This document shows positions 25,695-34,219 of a stretch of 53,663 bases of DNA, one piece after another. Position numbers and translations under genes: made by a program. Origin of the DNA: Marinobacterium jannaschii DSM 6295. GTDB lineage: Bacteria; Pseudomonadota; Gammaproteobacteria; Pseudomonadales; Balneatricaceae. Position 1 is the first letter of the stretch, and every line of letters begins with the position of its first letter. The stretch covers positions 1 through 53,663 of the forward strand of contig NZ_JHVJ01000018.1 in assembly GCF_000620085.1 (NCBI RefSeq), read 5' to 3'. The notes under the pieces were generated by a model, which saw only the letters and a list, made by a program, of their open reading frames with translations, ran no database searches and was not told the DNA's origin.

Positions 25695-27073
25695 AACTGC
25701 TTTGGTTGCGAAATGACCTGCGGCTGGGTGACAACCCGGCCCTTTTTTATGCCTGCAGTACCGGCCAGCCGGTAACGGCAGTCGTGGCAGAGACGCCGGA
25801 ACAGTGGGCCGTGCATGACGATGCACCGGCGAAGATCGGCTTCTGGCGCGATAATCTGGCGGCGCTGCAACCCCAGTTGGCAGCGCTGAATATACCGTTG
25901 AAGCGACTCCGGGTGGCGCGCTTCGATCAGGTCGCTGAGGCAATCGCCGGTCTGGCGGCTGAACTGGGTGCCAATGCGTTATTTTTCAACAATGAGTACC
26001 CGCTTAATGAGCAGCGCCGTGACCAGCAGGTGGCAGATATGCTGGCCGGACGTGGCATTGGCTGCCAGCGCTTCGATGGCGACCTGGTGATGCCGCCGGG
26101 TTCGGTACTGAACGGCCAGGGTGCGATGTTCAAGGTATTTACACCGTTCAGCCGTGCCTGGCGTCAACGTTACCTGCAACAGTTACCGGGCTGTCTGGGA
26201 ATGCCTTCGGCTGTGCCACCCTCTCCGGTGACCTCAGATCCGTTAGCGGCCAATGACGCGAATTACCGTCGAGACCTCTGGCCTGCCAGCGAAGATGTGG
26301 CCCACCGGCGCTTACAGAATTTTGTTGCCCAGCGGGTGCAGGGCTATGGTGAGCAGCGTGACTATCCGGATATCAACGGCACTTCGCTGCTGTCGCCCTA
26401 TCTCAGTTGCGGGGTGTTGTCGGTGCGTCAGTGTATTGCGGCCCTGCAGGCGGGCTGCGATGGCGATAGCTGGCTGGAGAGTCAGTGGCTGACCGAGCTG
26501 ATCTGGCGTGAGTTTTACCGCCATCTGCTGCTCGCCTTTCCTGAAATGTCGAAGTTGCAGCCGTTTCGGCCTGAAGTCGAACAGCGTATCCGTTGGCGCC
26601 ATGAACCCGAGCTGTTCCAGCGCTGGTGCGAGGGCGAGACCGGCTTCCCGATTGTCGATGCCGCTATGAAGCAGCTACAGCAGACCCACTGGATGCATAA
26701 CCGCTTACGTATGGTAACCGCCTCATTCCTTACCAAGCTGCTGGGGGTAGACTGGCGCCTGGGTGCCGGGTTCTTTATGCGGAACCTGATCGATGGCGAC
26801 TTTGCCTCAAACCTCGGTGGCTGGCAGTGGAGCGCCTCAGTCGGTGCTGATGCCGCGCCTTATTTCCGCATCTTCAGCCCGCAGCGTCAGGCTGAACGGT
26901 TTGATCCTGAAGGCCGTTTTGTCAAACGTTTCCTGCCTCAGCTGGAGCCGCTGCCGGCGAAAAAGCTCCATCTGCCGGGGGCGGGCGCTGCGGAAGGGTT
27001 ACGCCCGGAAGCACTGGTCGATTACAGCGCGGCGCGCAAACGGGCGTTGCAGGAGTATCAGGACGGCGCCTGA
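25691..27073 (+). CDS. phrB: Deoxyribodipyrimidine photo-lyase
   Basis: 460 residues. N-terminal antenna-binding domain MKLLWLRNDLRLGDNPALF, then the FAD-binding catalytic half: GTSLLSPYLSCGVLSVRQ, LIWREFYRHLL, IVDAAMKQLQQTHWMHNRLRM and the closing DFASNLGGWQWSASVGADAAPYF, split over the family's conserved Asn/Trp positions. It is a class I CPD photolyase that repairs UV cyclobutane dimers with blue light. It is the last gene of the sigma-anti-sigma operon; photolyase is a core member of singlet-oxygen regulons. Its ATG overlaps the upstream stop by 4 bp. Confidence 0.95.
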   Translation: MKLLWLRNDLRLGDNPALFYACSTGQPVTAVVAETPEQWAVHDDAPAKIGFWRDNLAALQPQLAALNIPLKRLRVARFDQVAEAIAGLAAELGANALFFNNEYPLNEQRRDQQVADMLAGRGIGCQRFDGDLVMPPGSVLNGQGAMFKVFTPFSRAWRQRYLQQLPGCLGMPSAVPPSPVTSDPLAANDANYRRDLWPASEDVAHRRLQNFVAQRVQGYGEQRDYPDINGTSLLSPYLSCGVLSVRQCIAALQAGCDGDSWLESQWLTELIWREFYRHLLLAFPEMSKLQPFRPEVEQRIRWRHEPELFQRWCEGETGFPIVDAAMKQLQQTHWMHNRLRMVTASFLTKLLGVDWRLGAGFFMRNLIDGDFASNLGGWQWSASVGADAAPYFRIFSPQRQAERFDPEGRFVKRFLPQLEPLPAKKLHLPGAGAAEGLRPEALVDYSAARKRALQEYQDGA

Positions 27074-27140
27074 TACTGCCCCGCCTGTGGCCGGCGATAG
27101 GACTTCGTCGGCCGCATCCGGCTACAGGCGTGCCCGCTGA

Positions 27141-28499
27141 TCAGACCGCGGCGGCCTCTTCAGCGGCAAAGACAAACACCTGCATCGCCACCTCCTCCTC
27201 GACCTCGTCGATGGTCCGCAGGCGGCTGATAATCGCTTCGCTCAGAAGGCTACCCTGAGGCAGCAGCATAATCTCATTCTGGTTAAACAGGTTGCGTGAT
27301 AGCTGCATACCAGGTTCCAGCTGGTGGCTGCCAAGCATTTTCTCGTTGGCATGCAGGCTGTTTTCGCTGTTCAGGCTATCCAGTAGCGGCTTCAGGGCAT
27401 TAATCACGGCCGGGTCGTAGAGCGTGCCGGCCCCTGCGGCGATGACCTCATAGGCACCGGCCGCGCTGAGCCGCTCCTCCTGCTGAATACCTTCCATATA
27501 GTTCACCAGATCCCTGATCGGACTGATGATGCGGGCGGCTGCCGGGATCTTCTGTCCCTGCGGCTGTTCTGCGGTGGCATTCTGACCATCAAACCGGGCA
27601 TATTGCATTGCGATGGCGTTGGCCACCGGGACCAGGGTATCGACCGGCGTCAGCGCGGTCCGGGCGGCCAGGGGATGGCTATAGAACTGCTGGCGCTCGG
27701 TTTCGCTGAGACTGTTCCTCTGTTTGCATAACAGCTCTTCGGGCAGGCCCAGCATGCCGAGCTCATGCAGCATCCCGGTGAGATAACAGTGCTGGGTCAG
27801 TTCCTTGTCCAGTTTCAGCTGGGTGGCAAGCTTCGCTGCCGTATCGGCGATCATCTGCGTACGTTTACCGCCCAGGTATGGGTTCAGGCTGATCAGGTTG
27901 TAAAAGGTGCGGATACTGGCGCGATAACTTTCATTGATCCGGCTGGCCGTTCTCTTCAGTTTACTGTGGGCCAGCTGGATCTGTTCGGTACGCAGCCTGA
28001 CCTTCTCTTCCAGTCCCTTGTTCATCTCCTGAAGCTGGGCATTCTGCTTCTGGGTCAGGCTATTGAGGCGCTCATTTTCACTGCGCAGTTTCATGAGCGA
28101 GAAGGCTTTATCCACCTTCAGCAGCAGGTCCTGGTTGTCCCATGGCTTATTGATGTAGTGCTCAATACGGCCCTGATTGATCGCCTGAACGGTGCTTTCC
28201 ATATCGGCATAACCGGTCAGCAGGAAGCGGCAGGTCTGGGGATACATTTCGGCAACCTGTTGCAGAAATTCGGCGCCCGACATCTCCGGCATGCGCATAT
28301 CGGAGATAACCACGGCGATATCGGAGTTGTCGGCAAGGGCTTCCAGCCCGGCATGACCGCCCTGTGCAATCACCACTTTATGGCCGGCGCCGCGCAGTAA
28401 GCGGCGCAGGGCAGACAGAATACTGTGTTCATCATCAACGCAGAGGATAGCGGCTTGTGGTGTTGGCTGACTGGTCTGGGCTGTGCTGGTGGCTTCCAT
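27141..28499 (-). CDS. Response regulator with degenerate HD-GYP-like output domain
   Basis: 452 residues. REC domain (~17-135) with acidic pair DDE, phosphoacceptor Asp in VVISDMRMPEM, and LLTGYADMES/NKPW for the Thr/Ser and Lys positions. A long coiled coil follows (~135-190), then an HD-type helical domain. That domain has MLHELGMLGLPEEL where active HD-GYP proteins have HD-x-GK, and it keeps SHPLAARTAL but lacks a GYP loop (YARFDGQN is followed by no GYP). It therefore probably does not hydrolyse c-di-GMP; a binding or scaffold role is more likely. It faces away from the HTH-REC gene across a 250-bp divergent spacer. No sensor kinase is nearby. Confidence 0.85.
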   Translation of the reverse strand: MEATSTAQTSQPTPQAAILCVDDEHSILSALRRLLRGAGHKVVIAQGGHAGLEALADNSDIAVVISDMRMPEMSGAEFLQQVAEMYPQTCRFLLTGYADMESTVQAINQGRIEHYINKPWDNQDLLLKVDKAFSLMKLRSENERLNSLTQKQNAQLQEMNKGLEEKVRLRTEQIQLAHSKLKRTASRINESYRASIRTFYNLISLNPYLGGKRTQMIADTAAKLATQLKLDKELTQHCYLTGMLHELGMLGLPEELLCKQRNSLSETERQQFYSHPLAARTALTPVDTLVPVANAIAMQYARFDGQNATAEQPQGQKIPAAARIISPIRDLVNYMEGIQQEERLSAAGAYEVIAAGAGTLYDPAVINALKPLLDSLNSENSLHANEKMLGSHQLEPGMQLSRNLFNQNEIMLLPQGSLLSEAIISRLRTIDEVEEEVAMQVFVFAAEEAAAV

Positions 28500-28749
28500 G
28501 GCGGCTCCGGATCCTTAAATATCAGTAATTGCATCTGAATGCCGGACCGGCCCTCGCGCGGCGTCCGTATCTAAAGCTATAGCATAGATGCTGAAATTGT
28601 CACAATTGTCGCGTTTGACCTATTTGTCATTACTGCTATACCTAAAGCTTCGGGATTCAGATCTCTTTCATGCCGCTTGGAACTGACTTTCTGCTCAGAT
28701 ACAGGCTTTACAGAGGATAGATCTGATCGCTCAGTTTCGGGAGACGAAT

Positions 28750-29319
28750 ATGACATCAGCGCGTACCTACAGCAGTGGCGACGTCGCTAAAATCTGTGAT
28801 GTTAACCAGCGTACGGTGATTCGCTGGATCGATCGGGGCGAGTTAATTGGCTTCAAACTGCCCGGCAGGGGCAACAACCGTATTACCTCCGAAGAACTGT
28901 TTCGCTTTCTGCAACGTAACGGCATGCCGCTTCCGCCTGAGCTTCAGCCGGCAGAGCGGCGAGTTCTGATCGTGGATGATGATAAGAACGTCGCGCTGGC
29001 GCTTCAGCGCGTTCTCAGGCGGATTGGCTATCATACAAGGGTTGCAGATGATGGATTCAGGACCGGGGCCTTGCTAGGCGCCTACCAGCCTGATCTGATC
29101 ACGCTGGACTTGAGTATGCCGGGGCTGGATGGCTTCGATGTAATACGCTTTATACGTCACCATGAGAGTTACCGGCATATCCGCATTCTGGTTATTTCCG
29201 GTCTGGATGATATTCAGTTGCAACGGGCACGCGAGTCAGGCGCCGACGCCTGCTTGCCTAAACCATTTGATAATCAGGAGCTTGCCGATCAGGTCTGTGC
29301 GCTGACGGCGAGATCCTGA
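28750..29319 (+). CDS. HTH-REC protein: N-terminal MerR/excisionase-like helix-turn-helix, C-terminal receiver
   Basis: 189 residues behind GGGAG. Residues ~4-55 form a MerR/HTH_17-like DNA-binding unit (YSSGDVAKICDVNQRTVIRW, then GRGNNRITSEELFRFL). Residues ~70-188 form a complete receiver: VLIVDDDKNVALALQRVL, phosphoacceptor Asp in LITLDLSMPGLDG, VISGLDD and the Lys in LPKPFDN. The order is the reverse of common response regulators, where REC comes first. It is the first gene of a plus-strand run with REC-GGDEF-EAL and REC-HDOD proteins and could regulate that run. Confidence 0.88.
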   Translation: MTSARTYSSGDVAKICDVNQRTVIRWIDRGELIGFKLPGRGNNRITSEELFRFLQRNGMPLPPELQPAERRVLIVDDDKNVALALQRVLRRIGYHTRVADDGFRTGALLGAYQPDLITLDLSMPGLDGFDVIRFIRHHESYRHIRILVISGLDDIQLQRARESGADACLPKPFDNQELADQVCALTARS

Positions 29320-29377
29320 GCGCTGTCAGCCACCGCGCTGGCAGAACCGATAATAATTACACCGCAAGGGCGATATC

Positions 29378-31393
29378 ATGGAACGAGTTCTGCTTCTGGT
29401 GGATGATGAACCGATGATCCTGAAAGCGTTACAACGGGTATTTCGCCGTTCAGGATACAAAGTAGTAACCGCAGAAAGCGGTGCCAGGGCACTTGAAGTG
29501 ATGGCATCGCAACCGGTCGCCGTTGTCCTGTCGGACTTCCGGATGCCGAATATGAACGGCGCTGAACTGATGTCGAAGATCCGCAGGGACTATGCCGACA
29601 CCGTACGTATGATATTAAGCGGCTATGCCGACCTTGATTCGATTATGCAGGCGATCAACAGCGGTGCTGTGTATAAGTTTCTGGCCAAACCCTTCGACGA
29701 GGCGGAACTAAGGTCCGCCGTGGAAGAGGCGTTTAACCTCTGGGCCGAGAACAGCCGCCTCAATACCTATCGCGAATTCGCCAACACCACCACCGATGCC
29801 ATGATCCGGCTGGATGCCGAACACCGCATCGTGCTGGCGAATCCCGCAGCTGGCGATTTGATCGGTGATGATAGCCGCACTTTGCAGGGACATCTGCTAA
29901 GCAACTGGTTTCTTAATGCCGACGACCTCCTGTCCCGGGAAGGCCTGCTCGACGGCGATATGCTCTCTTTCCAGCGGCCGGATGGTTCCCTGCTACAGGC
30001 GTTCTATACCGCGATGCCGGGCGGTTGCCAGCTAACACTGGCGCTGGCACCGCTGAATACACCGGTACATAACGCTATGGGGGTCAGTAATCTGATGACC
30101 CGCGATCAGATGATGGGATTTCTCGATCAGCAGCTTGAAAGTGCTGTCGACAAGGCGGCCCTCTTCTATCTGGATATTCACAACTTCACCCAGATCAATC
30201 ACAGCTTTGGCTATCGCTCTGCCGATCAGCTGCTGAAGGTGGTGGCCGATACGCTGATGGATCAGCTGGGTCAGGAAGACCGGCTGGCCTATATGGGCGG
30301 GGATGAATTTCTGTTGTTCAAGCCCGGAATCTCACTCAGCCATCAGGGACGGGACCTGATCACCCGCATACTGCAGCCGTTCGAGGCGATCATTCGCTGG
30401 GATGACAATGAGTGTTACCTGCGCTTTAACGCCGGATATGCGCTGGCGCCGGAGGATGGCGATACGCCGGAGGAGCTGGTGCGCAATGCGCAACTGGCCC
30501 TGAAAAGCGCCAAGGCCAGCGGTCGCAACTATTGCCCGCGTTACCAGACCGCGATGAACCTGCCGGGGCGAGAGATGCTGGAACTGCAGAACGGCCTGTT
30601 CCGCGCGCTTGAGCGGGATGAGCTGAGGGTCTATTACCAGAGCAAGGTCGATCTGAAAACCGGGTATATCGAAGGTGCCGAAGCGCTGTTGCGCTGGGAT
30701 CGCTCGCAGCAGGGGGTGGTGTCCCCGGCCGTGTTTATCCCGTTGGCTGAGGACTCCGGACTGATCAACCCTATTGGTGAATGGGTATTACAAAGCTCGG
30801 TATCCCAGTCCCGCATCTGGCATATGGAAGGCTTGCCGGGATTCCGGCTGGCGGTCAACCTGTCTTCGGTGCAGTTGCAGCATCCGGGTATAGTCGATGC
30901 CATTACCAACATACTCAACCTCAGCGGCATGCCGCCGGAGTATCTGCAGCTGGAGATTACCGAGTCGGTGTTTCTCGGCGATGTCGAGGCCTGCAAGCGG
31001 TTACTGGAGACACTGAAAGGTCTGGGAATAAGCCTGGCGATTGATGACTTCGGGACCGGATACTCTTCATTTAACTATCTGCGGGATCTGCCGGTGGATG
31101 TGCTGAAAATAGACCGCTCTTTTGTAACCGGAATAGAGCAGGATAAGGAACGCCTCAGTCTGGTCTCCAGCATGATCCGGATGGGACATGACCTCGGTAT
31201 GAAGGTTGTGGCTGAGGGCATCGAAAATGAACAGCAGTTGCAGTACCTGGCCGAGGCGGGCTGTGATCTCGGCCAGGGATTTCTCTTCAGTCCGCCGGTT
31301 CCGGCCGATTGTTTCCGGCGACAGCTGGAGCAGCAAACCTATCCGGTCCGCTTCAGGACAGAACCCAGGCCGTTGGCAGAGGCAGAGCAGTGA
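29378..31393 (+). CDS. Response regulator REC-PAS-GGDEF-EAL (c-di-GMP enzyme)
   Basis: 671 residues, ATG 29378 after CAAGGGCG. REC (~1-120) with phosphoacceptor in VVLSDFRMPNMNG, and FLAKPFDE. PAS-like segment (~130-230, TTDAMIRLDAEHRIVLANPAA). GGDEF (~245-405) with an intact YMGGDEFLLF. EAL (~415-660) with GAEALLRWDRS, LQLEITESVFL, DDFGTGYSSFNYL, LKIDRSF and AEGIEN. Both catalytic motifs look usable, so it may switch between making and degrading c-di-GMP under phosphorylation. The stop overlaps the GTG of the next gene by 4 bp. Confidence 0.93.
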   Translation: MERVLLLVDDEPMILKALQRVFRRSGYKVVTAESGARALEVMASQPVAVVLSDFRMPNMNGAELMSKIRRDYADTVRMILSGYADLDSIMQAINSGAVYKFLAKPFDEAELRSAVEEAFNLWAENSRLNTYREFANTTTDAMIRLDAEHRIVLANPAAGDLIGDDSRTLQGHLLSNWFLNADDLLSREGLLDGDMLSFQRPDGSLLQAFYTAMPGGCQLTLALAPLNTPVHNAMGVSNLMTRDQMMGFLDQQLESAVDKAALFYLDIHNFTQINHSFGYRSADQLLKVVADTLMDQLGQEDRLAYMGGDEFLLFKPGISLSHQGRDLITRILQPFEAIIRWDDNECYLRFNAGYALAPEDGDTPEELVRNAQLALKSAKASGRNYCPRYQTAMNLPGREMLELQNGLFRALERDELRVYYQSKVDLKTGYIEGAEALLRWDRSQQGVVSPAVFIPLAEDSGLINPIGEWVLQSSVSQSRIWHMEGLPGFRLAVNLSSVQLQHPGIVDAITNILNLSGMPPEYLQLEITESVFLGDVEACKRLLETLKGLGISLAIDDFGTGYSSFNYLRDLPVDVLKIDRSFVTGIEQDKERLSLVSSMIRMGHDLGMKVVAEGIENEQQLQYLAEAGCDLGQGFLFSPPVPADCFRRQLEQQTYPVRFRTEPRPLAEAEQ

Positions 31394-32574
31394 AGATTCT
31401 ATTTATTGATGACGAAATTAATATCCTCAATTCGCTGCGCCGCCTGATGAGGCGATACCGGCAGGACTGGGAGTGCGAGTTCTGTAATGACCCGTTTCAG
31501 GCGGTCGAGTTGTTTACGCAGCAATCCTATGATCTGATCGTCAGCGATATGCGGATGCCGGGCATGAACGGCAGCAAGGTGCTGGCAGAAGCGAGCCGGC
31601 TGCAACCCGGCAGTATCCGGGTCATATTGTCAGGTTATTCCGAGCAGGACAGCTTTATCGAGGCCAGTAAGTGGTGTCATATTTTCATGCCCAAGCCCTA
31701 TGACGAGGAGAGTATTCAGAGCCTGCTGAAGCGGGCGCGGGTGTTGAAAGAGATGCATCTGGAGCAGAGCGAAAAGCAGCGGCTGGGAGGCCTGTCCGAG
31801 CTGCCGGTGTTGCCGGAAATCTATCAGGAGGTAGACCTGCTGCTGGGACAGGAGGATTTCAGCGCAGCGCAGCTGGGGGCTCTGATTACCCGTGAGCCGG
31901 TGATGCTGGCGAAGATCATCCAGCTGGCAAACTCGGCTTTTTTCGCCCTGCCGGAGCCGGTTGCCAGCGCCGAAGAGGCCGTGGTCGCGCTGGGGACTGA
32001 TGTCATTCGCGGTCTGGTGCTGAATCTCGGTCTGTTGAAATCCAACCGTCTGATTGACGAAAGCAGTCATCGGTTATTTCTGAATCGCAGCCTTGAGATC
32101 GCTGCGATGGCGATGCAGGTCGCCGATGTTGCAGGTGGAGGGCGTGCAGAGCGCGAAGCGGTGTTTAATGCCGGAATGCTGAATTGTCTCGGGAAGCTGG
32201 TGCTACTCTGTGAAGCCTCAATGGATACAGAGCAGATGCGTCATTATGTCAACCTGGCAGGGCAGCCACAGCGGATCTACGAAACGGAGCGTGGTTTATG
32301 TCACAGCAACGATGTGACGGCCTATCTGTTGCGTCTCTGGAGCTTTCCGGAGGGCCTGATCCGGCTGGTGACCGGAGAGGGTCTGGAGCAGGACAACCTG
32401 AGCCGCAATGCGCCTGCACTCTGGCTGCATTGCGCCATTGCATTCAGCCAGCCAGAGCCGCGCCCGATTGATTGCCTGTTCAGCGAAGGCTGGTTATCCC
32501 CGGCACTGAGTGACGGGGCGTTGCGAGCCGATATCGTCGAATGGTACGACCAGCTCGTTATCCAGCCGGCCTGA
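31390..32574 (+). CDS. Response regulator REC-HDOD
   Basis: 394 residues from GTG 31390, whose GTGA overlaps the upstream stop; a longer in-frame extension to 31309 lies inside the previous gene and is rejected. REC (~1-120): ILFIDDEINILNSL, phosphoacceptor in LIVSDMRMPGMNG, VILSGYSEQDS and MPKPYDEE. HDOD domain (~135-330): ELPVLPEIYQEVDLLL, ITREPVMLAKIIQLANSAFF and ALGTDVIRGLVLNLGLL. HDOD domains resemble HD phosphohydrolases without catalytic residues and usually act as regulatory scaffolds in c-di-GMP pathways. It is coupled to the REC-GGDEF-EAL gene. Convergent with the DUF2063 gene, 2 bp between stops. Confidence 0.92.
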   Translation: MKILFIDDEINILNSLRRLMRRYRQDWECEFCNDPFQAVELFTQQSYDLIVSDMRMPGMNGSKVLAEASRLQPGSIRVILSGYSEQDSFIEASKWCHIFMPKPYDEESIQSLLKRARVLKEMHLEQSEKQRLGGLSELPVLPEIYQEVDLLLGQEDFSAAQLGALITREPVMLAKIIQLANSAFFALPEPVASAEEAVVALGTDVIRGLVLNLGLLKSNRLIDESSHRLFLNRSLEIAAMAMQVADVAGGGRAEREAVFNAGMLNCLGKLVLLCEASMDTEQMRHYVNLAGQPQRIYETERGLCHSNDVTAYLLRLWSFPEGLIRLVTGEGLEQDNLSRNAPALWLHCAIAFSQPEPRPIDCLFSEGWLSPALSDGALRADIVEWYDQLVIQPA

Positions 32575-32576
32575 AG

Positions 32577-33350
32577 TCAGGCCTGTTCCTCAATCAGGTG
32601 ATAGCCGGACAGCCAGTTGCGGGCCAGCAGGTCGGGCAGGTGGCAGCTGATATCCAGTGACTGCTGGGCCATCTCGCCCAGACTGTAGCCTTTCAGCAGG
32701 GCACCCAGAACTGCCGCCAGCGTATCATTGATCTGTTCGATGCGGGTGGCGTTTTCGTAGCGGTAGATGCAGACCCACTGCTGACAGCCGCGCGCTTCCA
32801 GGGGCTTATCCGGTACGCCGTTCTCAGCCTGAAGAAACTCCATCACCGGCCAGATACAGTACATCAGCCGCAGATTGCGACAGACATCAAAGGCCAGCAT
32901 CGGGCTGAGTATCTCCGGCAGCGCAGCCAGTTGCTCGGTATCCAGCGGCCTGTCTTCCGGTGAGTGGCGACAGCTGTAGAGGTGCCACTCCATCAGGCTG
33001 AGTTCCGGCAGCATCTTCAGACTGTCCAGTTCAGGGTGTTCCTGGCACAGCTGTACCATCAGCATCGGAAAGCGGTCGCCGAAATGCATCAGGTCGTCCG
33101 TCTCGCTGCCGAAGCGCTGGGAATAAGTGACACATAGCTGATCAAAGAAGCTGTCGCCCAGTAACGCCTTGCTGGCCGGATAGAGCGACGCCAGGGCACC
33201 TTTTTGCAGGCGCAGGTTCTGCTCGCGGCAGATGCCGAGACACTCGGCCGGTTCCATATGCAGGCTGCCGATCTCGCTGCTGAGTTCGGGATGGGGTTTG
33301 CCGTTTATCTCGTCCAGCAGTGCCTGTTCGATCTGTTGCAACATAGTCAT
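32577..33350 (-). CDS. DUF2063 family protein (HvfC-like partner of DUF692)
   Basis: 257 residues from ATG 33350, which overlaps the DUF692 stop as ATGA; a longer frame to 33449 lies inside DUF692. N-terminal helical region (~1-110) fits the DUF2063 'putative DNA-binding domain': LQKGALASLYPASKALLGDSFFDQL, YSQRFGSETDDLMHFGDRFPMLM. The C-terminal part includes LSLMEWHLYSCRHSPEDR and ARNWLSGYHLIEEQA. In characterised systems this protein recognises the precursor peptide for the MNIO enzyme. The coupling supports that partnership here. Recognition of the family is moderate, by pattern and context together. Confidence 0.75.
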   Translation of the reverse strand: MTMLQQIEQALLDEINGKPHPELSSEIGSLHMEPAECLGICREQNLRLQKGALASLYPASKALLGDSFFDQLCVTYSQRFGSETDDLMHFGDRFPMLMVQLCQEHPELDSLKMLPELSLMEWHLYSCRHSPEDRPLDTEQLAALPEILSPMLAFDVCRNLRLMYCIWPVMEFLQAENGVPDKPLEARGCQQWVCIYRYENATRIEQINDTLAAVLGALLKGYSLGEMAQQSLDISCHLPDLLARNWLSGYHLIEEQA

Positions 33351-34219
33351 CGGCTTGCCCTCATCTTGCGCTGACGGCCCACCATCAGCTGTTCCAGCAT
33401 ATGTACTTCCTGCACCAGGGTATGCAACAGCGGCAGGTTGTAATCCCATTCCAGCGCCACCGGGACCGGACCGAACTGTTCCAGCGCGGCTTCATACAGC
33501 GCCAGTACGGCATCCTGCGGCTTACAGTCGCGGCTGGCGGTGAGGTAGCGCGAGCAATCGGTGAAACCACTGAGGTGAATCTGCCTTATCCGGCTGGCAG
33601 GCAGCTGGTCGAAGCAGTCCAGCGCATTGCGCCCGAGGTTGTACTGGTTGATGTAGCTGTTGCTGAGATCCAGTATCAGCAAGCAATCGGCGCGTTGCGC
33701 CAGTGCGGCCATAAACTCACCCTCGCTCAGGGTACTGTGGGTATAGCGGAAGTAGCAGGCCGGGTTTTTCAGCAGTATCTGTTGGCCGAGATAGTCCTGC
33801 ACTTCCTGTATCCGCGGTACCAGATGATCCAGCGCTTCTTCAGTCAGCGGCAGTGGCAGCAGGGTCTGGCTGAACTGGCCGTCCAGCGAACTGAAGGCGA
33901 TATGATCAGAGATACAGCTGCTCTCCAGCCGGATGGCCAGCTGCTTCAGCTGCTTCAGGTAGCGGTAGTTGAGCGGTTCGGCAGATCCGAGAGACATACG
34001 GCTGCCGTGCAGGCTGAGGGGGCTGAAGCAGCGGATCTGCTCCAGCAGTCTCATCTCCGGACCGAGCATATCCACATGCAGGTCACTGAGAATCTCCAGC
34101 CAGCTGAGGCCGGGTTTATGTTGCAGAAAGTCCCTGTAGTGCCCCTGGCGCAGGCCGAGTCCTGCGCCAGCCAGTGTCCACTGGTTATAGTTCTGTATCG
34201 GCGTGGTCCGGTCCGACAT
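33347..34219 (-). CDS. DUF692 (MNIO-like) protein with altered metal-ligand motifs
   Basis: 290 residues, TIM-barrel family DUF692 (MbnB/HvfB-like). Recognisable landmarks, in order: WLEILSDLHVD, LSLHGSRMSLGS, SDHIAFS, LLPLPLTEEALDHLV, RIQEVQDYLGQQILLKNP, SEGEFMAALAQRADCLLILDLSN, IRQIHLSGF and ALEWDYNLPLL. Compared with my memory of active multinuclear non-heme iron oxidases, ENPS has become KNPA, D-x-N-N has become DLSN, HLAGH has become HLSGF, and the D-x-H pair has become ASRD, while the SLHG and S-[ED]-H histidines and the EWD glutamate remain. Loss of several iron ligands suggests altered metal content or a non-catalytic role. No DUF2282/bufferin-like precursor gene lies beside it. Confidence 0.8.
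   Translation of the reverse strand: MSDRTTPIQNYNQWTLAGAGLGLRQGHYRDFLQHKPGLSWLEILSDLHVDMLGPEMRLLEQIRCFSPLSLHGSRMSLGSAEPLNYRYLKQLKQLAIRLESSCISDHIAFSSLDGQFSQTLLPLPLTEEALDHLVPRIQEVQDYLGQQILLKNPACYFRYTHSTLSEGEFMAALAQRADCLLILDLSNSYINQYNLGRNALDCFDQLPASRIRQIHLSGFTDCSRYLTASRDCKPQDAVLALYEAALEQFGPVPVALEWDYNLPLLHTLVQEVHMLEQLMVGRQRKMRASR

Noticed and set aside
28729-28755. TGATCG followed by CGAATA upstream of the HTH-REC gene, as a fourth ECF promoter
   Set aside because: The -10 is not CGTA and the spacing is 15, so it does not match the three regulon promoters.
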